This document shows, one piece after another, positions 57,744 to 64,000 of a stretch of DNA of 64,000 bases. The DNA is taken from NCBI GenBank assembly GCA_021234155.1, contig JAJEKV010000040.1, forward strand, positions 2,459,799-2,523,798. Reading direction: 5' to 3'. Source of the DNA: Isoetes taiwanensis (lineage: Eukaryota; Streptophyta; Lycopodiopsida; Isoetales; Isoetaceae). Position numbers and translations under genes: made by a program. Each line of letters starts with the position of its first letter. The first letter of the stretch is position 1. The notes below the pieces were generated by a model. The model searched no databases, was not told where the DNA came from, and saw nothing but the letters and a program-made list of their open reading frames with translations.

Positions 57744-58004
57744 GTGCATATTCACACGGGGGGTTACGTCGGGCAGCGAGAGCCCCTAAAAACGTACAAT
57801 ACATGTACAAAATTAACACCATTAAGTACATTCGCTGAAACCTTATAGTATTTAACAAACTTTAATATACAGTATACAAAAACTTGTACATGCATACCCC
57901 ACAAACGAGGATCGCTGCGTACGGTCCAGATCAAGGAATAAAGGGCAAATATGCCCATCCGACAGCTCTCGATGCCCGGAGTAACCCCCCGTGTGAATAT
58001 GCAC
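57744..58004. repeat. Inverted repeat, 40-bp arms, 181-bp spacer
   Basis: Arms 57744-57783 and 57965-58004 pair with about 37 of 40 bases, including a perfect 24-bp block (GTGCATATTCACACGGGG..). No direct duplication was seen outside, so transposon origin is unproven. Confidence 0.85.
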
Positions 58005-58860
58005 TGGGGGTTGCAACAAATAAGCCTTGAACTCGAAATCAAACTGACGCTCAAAATGTTCATTCTCAAATGCAAAAATTGTCACATTTCCATTATAAAC
58101 TGTACCTTCTAACAAATGCAAGAGCCCAGCTGCTTCAATGAGCTCCACCATATCTGTATAATGCGACTCAAGCAATGCTGCTAGAATGGAACTTGATGCA
58201 AGAGCTGATAAACTGTCGGATTAAGAAGCAGAAACAAAATCTGGGAATGAGCAGAGAAACAATGCGGTCCAAGAGAGGCTTAAAAAGTGCATCATCTGGC
58301 ATCCCGCCATAGCTGAAGGGATTTAGATTTACCTATTGTGATGAAATAAAAAAAATGCAAGGATAGATCCACCGGATTTGCAAGCACAAAACGGCTTGCG
58401 CGAGGGCATCTAGTACACAGAAGAAAACGCGCTTATTACTGCGACATGAGCTGGCGACAACGAGGATTAGACCAGGCACGTGGCATCATCGAGGCGGGTG
58501 CTGGCACGGGGGCTGGACAGGTGGGATGGTACGATGGATTGCAAGGTGATTGGATCGAGACCGTTGAATATAAAATTGAAGGCATTTTGTCCGTGTCGGA
58601 AAGAGACTTCCTAAATTTACAGGCTGTCAGTGACCGGATTATAGATTCTCAAAATTGCTGGGAAAGTGCGGCGAAAGAATTGAACTTTTAGACCGGTGCC
58701 CAGCCTCCAAGGCCTTCTCCGCTTTAGCATAAAGTACGATTCTCTTCTTCCATTGGTCCTATGATCACCTATAATTTGTTGACACGTACGTCATGTCCAT
58801 ACATACGTCTTTGTCGTGTCTTTTATGTACCATACATGGGACCACATATGTTTTGTGTAG

Positions 58861-58916
58861 TTTTTTTTGTTTGTTTGTTTGTTTGTTTGTTTGTTTGTTT
58901 GTTTGTTTGTTTGTTT
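58861..58916 (+). repeat. (GTTT)n microsatellite
   Basis: About 12 copies of GTTT, probably intronic to the gene remnant that follows. Confidence 0.95.
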
Positions 58917-59050
58917 ATCTATCGCGCCCTTTGAGAAAATGCGGACACATATATGCATTATGTTTTGGGTGGGAACCACATTTTCAAGGCAAGGAGGCAG
59001 TTGTATAAGGAAAAAAAGAATCCTAAGTACTTGTCTGTTCTCTGTGCAGT

Positions 59051-59792
59051 GGACTGACTGACGAAGAAGCCAAAATCGTTGCCAGCACTCACAACGCTGA
59101 CAACAAATACAAGTTGAAAATGAGCTTCGTGGACAAAATCAGATTTATGCACAGAGAATATGTCATCTTTAAAGACAAGTATGGGGAGGATTTGAAGAAG
59201 CCTCAATATTCACTTGAATTAAAAGAAGCTTGTGCCATTGAGTATTGCCTCAAGTACGACGAGGCGAACAAAAGGGCATCAGTCATTGGTCATGACAATT
59301 AGTTTCAGCTAGCATTCAGGGATAGCCGGGTACATTTCCAACGTATTCTAGAATAAGATTTCTGCACTGCAACCTTCTTTATAGACAGCTAGCTGACGTG
59401 AATCTTGATTTGTTTGCAGATCTGGGAACTTCAGAATGAAATATTTAACATGTTGAGCGTGGTGAACTAAAAAGCAAAGGCAAAGTTTTCGAGAAAAAGA
59501 AAGGCTCCGACGTTCCAAAAAAAGAAATGACCATCACTGTCGGAGGGAGATGCAGGGCTTCACTGACATAGAATTATTGGAATGGCTCCTGCAGAAGGTC
59601 GTGGACAAGGAGTTCACTCTCGAAGAAATGTCGAAGGTGTTGCACAAGTAAGCTTTGTCATCATTGATTTCTTTCCTGCCTGACAAACAAGAGAAGTACT
59701 ATTGCAGTCAAAAGCCCCGCAGAAGACCCAGCAGAAGGCCACGCAGAAGGCCACGCCCACGCCAAAGAAGCGGCAGAGAACAGACAAGTGAC
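59051..59792 (+). pseudogene. Unassigned multi-exon gene remnant
   Basis: The exon after CTCTGTGCAG at about 59050 reads GLTDEEAKIVASTHNADNKY, then FVDKIRFMHREYVIFKDKYG and EACAIEYCLKYDEANKRASV. A TAG at 59300 interrupts it before FQLAFRDSRVHFQRILE. The next exon (about 59420-59650) shows GELKSKGKVFEKKKGSD and, after a frame change, FTDIELLEWLLQKVVDKEF, ending at GTAAGC. A last exon (59707-59792) encodes a Lys/Gln/Thr-rich tail ending RTDK. The GT..AG borders are convincing and the protein looks genuine, but I do not recognise it. The upstream frame at 58446-58691 (MSWRQRGLDQARGII) could be an earlier exon. Confidence 0.5.
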
Positions 59793-59959
59793 GGACCGTC
59801 AGCGTCAGCGTCAGCGTGATTTCAGGCACCTCAAGAGGCACTGCCACTGTTTGATCCAAGGGTCCTCACAGAGGGCTGCCTTGCAGGAGTTCCCGAACCC
59901 AGACCCCAAACACTGTCGCCGCTGCCGGGTCTGATTTCTCCTTTTTCCTTCTTTACATC

Positions 59960-60667
59960 ATGTCGGCTCGTGGTTTCACTCCTGAAGACCTTCTTTATCA
60001 AACGGCGGCTCGGTTGGAGCATCATCAATGACGCGAGGCTGTTCGGGATATGTATGACACTGCCTACGACATTGAAGGTGGTCGTGTCCGCTCCAGAGCT
60101 CAGTCGGCACCTCCTACCCCTCGTACTCATTCTCGACCAGGGTTTCCCCCTGTGTGTCGGCATTGTTCTCAACCTCAGTCACTATATCATACGCCTGTTC
60201 AGCCCACGCCTCACTATTTCCAGACTCCTGAAAGCACCTATATTCATATACCTTCAGGCCACACCCCTCTGCCGTCACAACCTTCTTCACCTCCTGCCGG
60301 GATGGGCTACCCTCAGGTTTCCTTTGGCCCTCCCCACGTTCATGAATTTCAGGCTTCTCCATCCTTTCATCATGCTCTTCCTGTCTACCAACTCACTGAT
60401 CTCAAGCCTAATGAGGAGGGCTCCCATGGTCCTTCCCCACAGGAAGCTCCTTTCACTGGCCCTCCAGGTTTTTCTGTTCCACCACAGTGCTCTCAGCCCA
60501 TGGCTGTCCCCACCAGCTATGTTCCTACATATGCTCCACCTGTCTATGCGTCAGTTCCGCCTTCATCTCCTACTCAGAATTTAAAGCTGACTTATCCAAC
60601 TTTTGGCAACGCTAAAGGCAAACCTCTGGACCAGCTCAAGCACACATGGAGGAATTCGAAGCCTTAG
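59960..60667 (+). pseudogene. Ty3/gypsy gag, N-terminal proline-rich part
   Basis: ATG at 59960 (MSARGFTPEDLLYQTAARLE) opens a frame that reads to 60667. One in-frame TGA lies at 60029, where CGA would restore Arg in a run of HHQ*REAVRDMYD. The rest is Pro/Ser/His-rich (PPTPRTHSRPGFPPVCRHCS, PPGFSVPPQCSQPMAVP), then TYPTFGNAKGKPLDQLKH, which matches the start of a gypsy capsid. The frame is then lost by a small indel near 60645 and continues in the 60646 frame. Primer binding site and 5' LTR were not recognised upstream, so the element is probably truncated there. Confidence 0.75.
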
Positions 60668-62064
60668 CCATTCTCAATGGTCATGCTCAACCTCAACTAA
60701 AGTTTCACATCTTTTCAACCACGCTACGAGGCACCGCTCATCAATGGCTAATGGCCAACAAAAGCCACTGGAAGCAAAATTGGCCAGAAATGAAAACCGC
60801 ATTCCTTTCTCATTATGGCACCATGGATGATGATCAACTCCTACTCAAGCAACTCAATGATCTTCAGCAGCAACCCACGGAGTCTGCGCGTGATTTTACC
60901 GACCGTCTACACATCCTCATCAGTAAACTCCAGGAGTATCCCACGCAAAGCCAGATTCTTGTCTGGTTTCTGCAGGACCTTCCTCCCGCCATTCGTCTCA
61001 TGACGGAGTACCTACATCCCAAGTCTTTGGAGCAGGCGATTGAATTGGTCAATCACTCGGTCAATGTTTCCTCTCGAGGTGTTGCTCTCACGGAACTACC
61101 TTTCATGCCCCCCGTCATGGTTCATCAGAATGCTGTCCAGCCACCACAAACCAATCCACAACGCTCTCAGATCTGGTGCCATATCTGTAAATATCAAGGA
61201 CATTTGGTCAATGAATGCAACTCCTCACATGGACCTCCTCATTGTAAAAGGTGCAATATGTGCAATCATGCCACGGAGGAATGCACTCGTTCTCATCCTA
61301 CACCCTTCAGGAATAAAATGGTTTTTCAAGTACAGACCACGCCTCAACAACAACAACCATACCAACCACAGCAGTATCAAGCTCAACAACCTCAGCAGTA
61401 TCCAGCTCAACAACCTCAACAGTATCAACCAATGCAACAACCTCAGCAGTCACGGGGACAAGGCTCCCGTCCTCCTTTTGATCCCTCCAAGGCTCAATGC
61501 TATCATTGTCATGAATGGGGTCATACTACCACGGCGTGCCCTCAACTTCCCCAAGTTCAAGTCCAACTCCCAGGTACAAATCAGCCTGCTTCAGTACGCC
61601 TCACGGCTTATCAGCTGTGGGTTGCCAATGGTAAACAAGGACCCCGTCCTGTTTTGCGAAAGCCCCCACGGCCACCTCAACAACAGAGACCTCAGCAAGC
61701 TGCATCCACCTCAAATCCTCTGGACCAACAAGCTCAAGAGGAAATCTATCAGGCACTCAACCCTCCAGTACAGCAGTCAAATTGGGTTGGTCTGGTCTCA
61801 CGCCAGACCAGGGCTTCACGCCCCTTGACCATCATCCCTCACGACACGCAACCAGCTTTTGCTGTCGAGACGGTACCTCATGATGAAGATAAAAAAGTTC
61901 ATTTCGCACCGCCTCATGTCATGTCGAAAGTGAGACAGGGTATTCTCAAACTCATGCAGGCTGCGGAAGGTCACACATTGGCAAATGTTCATGCCACAAC
62001 TAGATCTCAGCAGCGTCAGGAGGCACCATCGTCATCTACCAGAGTAAAAATTAAGGACGATTAA
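60646..62064 (+). CDS. Ty3/gypsy Gag: capsid and zinc knuckles
   Basis: 472 codons. Residues 1-150 form a retrotransposon gag domain (MEEFEALAILNGHAQPQL, RGTAHQWLMANKSHW, LLLKQLNDLQQQPTESARDF, LPPAIRLMTEYLHPKSLEQA). Three Cys/His knuckles follow: CHICKYQGHLVNEC, CKRCNMCNHATEEC and CYHCHEWGHTTTAC, with a Gln/Pro/Tyr-rich linker of QQPQQY repeats between the second and third. The C-terminal VHFAPPHVMSKVRQG leads toward protease. The present stop at 62062 is created by the hAT insertion at 62040: the last residues (after PSSST) come from the transposon. Three knuckles are more than the usual one or two in plant gypsy Gag. Confidence 0.88.
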   Translation: MEEFEALAILNGHAQPQLKFHIFSTTLRGTAHQWLMANKSHWKQNWPEMKTAFLSHYGTMDDDQLLLKQLNDLQQQPTESARDFTDRLHILISKLQEYPTQSQILVWFLQDLPPAIRLMTEYLHPKSLEQAIELVNHSVNVSSRGVALTELPFMPPVMVHQNAVQPPQTNPQRSQIWCHICKYQGHLVNECNSSHGPPHCKRCNMCNHATEECTRSHPTPFRNKMVFQVQTTPQQQQPYQPQQYQAQQPQQYPAQQPQQYQPMQQPQQSRGQGSRPPFDPSKAQCYHCHEWGHTTTACPQLPQVQVQLPGTNQPASVRLTAYQLWVANGKQGPRPVLRKPPRPPQQQRPQQAASTSNPLDQQAQEEIYQALNPPVQQSNWVGLVSRQTRASRPLTIIPHDTQPAFAVETVPHDEDKKVHFAPPHVMSKVRQGILKLMQAAEGHTLANVHATTRSQQRQEAPSSSTRVKIKDD

Positions 62065-63204
62065 TCGCCAATTGGCTATTTTTTTTAATATTTTTCAATT
62101 AGGGTTTGATAGATTAGTAGGATCCGTTTTGCACTTCGCGGGCTTGCAATCGCCCATTTCTGATTCTTTTTATCTTTGCGGAGAAAGAAATCGCCCACAT
62201 CGTAATTTTTTTATCGACATAGTAAAATGGGATTAGCCCATATATGATTTTAAAACATTTGTATGAAAGGGGAATCGCTCAAAATAAAAAAAATATTGAT
62301 GAGGTGATACCATCACCCGTTATCACCATGCCCATATTAAGAAATCTCGAATTAGGGCTTAAGGCTTCAGAGGTTTGGGCAGATTTCGTAGCTGAAATTT
62401 CGTAATCCCATATTGGATTACCTCAAGGGCAGTGCCAATGTTGTGTGTTAGTCTCAGGGTCAAAGGGCCTCAAATGTTCAATGTCTACGTCACCAGTGTC
62501 CAATTTTACATTCATGCCTCACACGGGAGTAGAAATATTATTACATCCATGAATATAAAGGGTAAGTACAATAGTCTTTACATTTTTGTCTCTTGTCATG
62601 ATTCTTCTATGTGTGTTTTCATCTTTCCAATGCCTATATCTCATAGCAAGTTATGTTCTTTAACATATGCCGAAACCAACATTTTTACAATCATGTTATC
62701 TCGTACATGCCTACTTGTCACCAACATTTTTTTCCATGTCACGTTTGTCATGTTATCTCGAACATGTAACCATGAGGGAATACGTGATATATATAATGCC
62801 TCATGAGGGGAATTAGGTTTTTCTTGGACCATTCGACTAATCCAGATTGGGTTGTAACTGGTCAAGCATACGTTCCTACCCTTTACTTTAGAAGAGGAGT
62901 ATCATAGGAAATTTGGAGACCTTATCAAAACTATCAAAAGTAGAGCATATCACATGTGAAGTGCTCAATGCTGTGATATTTGGTTTCCTTTGGTGCGCTT
63001 TTGAAATATAACATGCATTTCTGGAGTTGTGACAAAATATAACCCGTGAAGCAAATAAAATCGCCCACTAAGATGAGGATAAATTCTCTTCGAAAAAAAA
63101 TTGCCCACATATTAATTAAAAAAGAATTAGAAATACCAAATAATCGCCCATGGATAATAACATAAAAAATATTGAGTGTCCTTAATTTTTACTCTGTCAT
63201 CTAC
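62032..63204. mobile_element. Non-autonomous hAT transposon, 1,157 bp
   Basis: TCATCTAC (62032-62039 and 63197-63204) is an 8-bp target-site duplication. The element 62040-63196 starts CAGAGTAAAAATTAAGGAC and ends with its exact reverse complement (19-bp perfect TIRs). The 8-bp duplication and CAGAG terminus are characteristic of hAT. The motif ATCGCCCA and close variants recur near both ends (62063, 62147, 62187, 62270; 63058, 63105, 63142), as expected for subterminal transposase sites. No transposase is encoded, so it depends on a related autonomous element. Perfect TIRs and duplication suggest a comparatively recent insertion. Confidence 0.93.
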
Positions 63205-63892
63205 AAGCACACGCTCTCAACCGTATCCTAATATTGCTGCCGAGGGTGGAACTTCTCAAAGAGGTTTCAGCTTCTTTACCTCAGACCCCTGCTCCTTTGG
63301 ATCCTGCTGATCCATTTTCTCATGTTCCTTTGGAACTTCAAGAAGAACTTGCCAAGATCAAGATTCCTTTGAGCCTGGCTACCATTTTGAAATCCATGGG
63401 TTGCCTCTTTTATTGGAGTTGTGACATCAACAACGGTGCATGCCACGGTGGGCAATCCCATCAATCATGTTCAAATTGATTTGGGGGTTTGATAAGCTCG
63501 GAAGCAATTGGGGAGGCACCATATGATATCCAATGGTCATATCACGCGACCTCAAGGCATCACTCCTCTCCTTCACATTAGCATTGGTGATCTCAAATGG
63601 AGAGGATCCCGGTGACTATGAAATGCTGGTCGGACGACCTTTTCTCCGCCAGGCTAAAAGTATTCATTACTGGGCCACGGATCAACTTGTCATCACTGAT
63701 GGTCATCTCAATGCTACCATGGATTTGGAAACTGGCAAGTTAATCTCAGTTGAACATGCTGAACCTTCCATCTCCGACACAGATCCTAAAGAAGCACAGA
63801 ATATCTATCATGTTCACGCTCCACCAGCGAGCCTGCCCCTCTCATCCTACCCTGAGTATGCTGATCCTTGGGGCGAGATGACTCTTGATTAG
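63205..63892 (+). pseudogene. Ty3/gypsy protease region, downstream of the hAT
   Basis: Immediately after the hAT the gag frame resumes (STRSQPYPNIAAEGG), then shifts near 63250 to SASLPQTPAPLDPADPF and ELQEELAKIKIPLSLATI, the segment that precedes protease in plant gypsy elements. 63533-63892 holds the end of an aspartic-protease-like domain (GDYEMLVGRPFLRQAKSIHY). The DSG/DTG catalytic motif is not clear: the stretch near 63465-63500 (NHVQIDLGV-like) is its likely remnant after frame changes. The RT would lie beyond the window. Confidence 0.65.
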
Positions 63893-64000
63893 GACCAGGC
63901 TGTGGCAGCTCTTCTTGATCCTTACCTGGCTTCTTGTAATAGAATTCAACGTCTTGACCATTTTTCGGACACGGAACTTCCTTCCGAGACAGTAGATGTT

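Noticed and set aside
60640-60667. Programmed ribosomal frameshift between the two gag frames
   Set aside because: The overlap falls inside the capsid domain, not between Gag and Pol, and no slippery site is evident. An indel is simpler.
61225-61440. Minus-strand Leu-rich open frame
   Set aside because: Antisense of the Gln-rich linker of the gypsy Gag.

Overview
The window reads as nuclear DNA of a land plant and is almost entirely transposable-element sequence. It holds Ty1/copia elements with the plant-type initiator-methionine primer binding site (TGGTATCAGAGC), a Ty3/gypsy chromovirus with very long LTRs, L1-type LINE remnants, MULE, CACTA-like and hAT DNA transposons, and spliceosomal introns with GT..AG borders. 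A tyrosine-recombinase (Crypton/DUF3504-like) gene and an unfamiliar large DNA transposon make me favour a non-seed plant (fern or lycophyte), but that is inference with low confidence. I found no bacterial, organellar, tRNA or rRNA genes.

Layout. 1-9368: a decayed minus-strand copia element (left LTR 1-744, right LTR 8822-9368), split by a plus-strand copia element (3147-8404) that keeps an uninterrupted polyprotein of about 1,398 residues. 9369-10995: a diverged solo LTR of a long-LTR gypsy family, joining the first copia to a third, half-deleted copia element (10996-13590). 13591-18941: no convincing gene; small duplications and a 55-bp LINE tail with target-site duplications. 18942-21150: a multi-exon tyrosine-recombinase gene carrying one in-frame stop and one frameshift. 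Its 3' end is tandemly duplicated (about 330 bp). 21728-33073: an 11.3-kb minus-strand chromovirus inserted in the second duplicate, with extra coding sequence between the 5' LTR and gag. 33560-34400: MULE transposase remnant. 34431 onward: a CACTA-type terminus whose interior received a poly(A) retro-insert (34921-36373, 12-bp duplications). 36386-43560: mostly unassigned, with local duplications. 43578-44960: L1-type reverse transcriptase fragment.

46370-57504 is the most interesting segment. It is bounded by perfect 21-bp terminal inverted repeats and a 4-bp TAAC duplication. Inside it are a ULP1-like (C48) cysteine peptidase pseudogene on plus, a small basic minus ORF, and a decayed minus-strand gene with SDG..QFK and NFFGS.HGKGTHD motifs. 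I read it as one 11.1-kb DNA transposon of a superfamily I cannot name.

57505-59800 holds an inverted repeat, a (GTTT)n tract and an unassigned decayed multi-exon gene. 59960 to the end is a plus-strand Ty3/gypsy gag-pro region, interrupted by a clean 1,157-bp non-autonomous hAT insertion with 19-bp TIRs and 8-bp duplications.

The genes do not form a host pathway. The window is a stack of nested insertions whose relative order can be partly read: the copia at 3147 is later than the copia around it, the chromovirus is later than the tandem duplication, the retro-insert is later than the CACTA end, and the hAT is later than the last gypsy.
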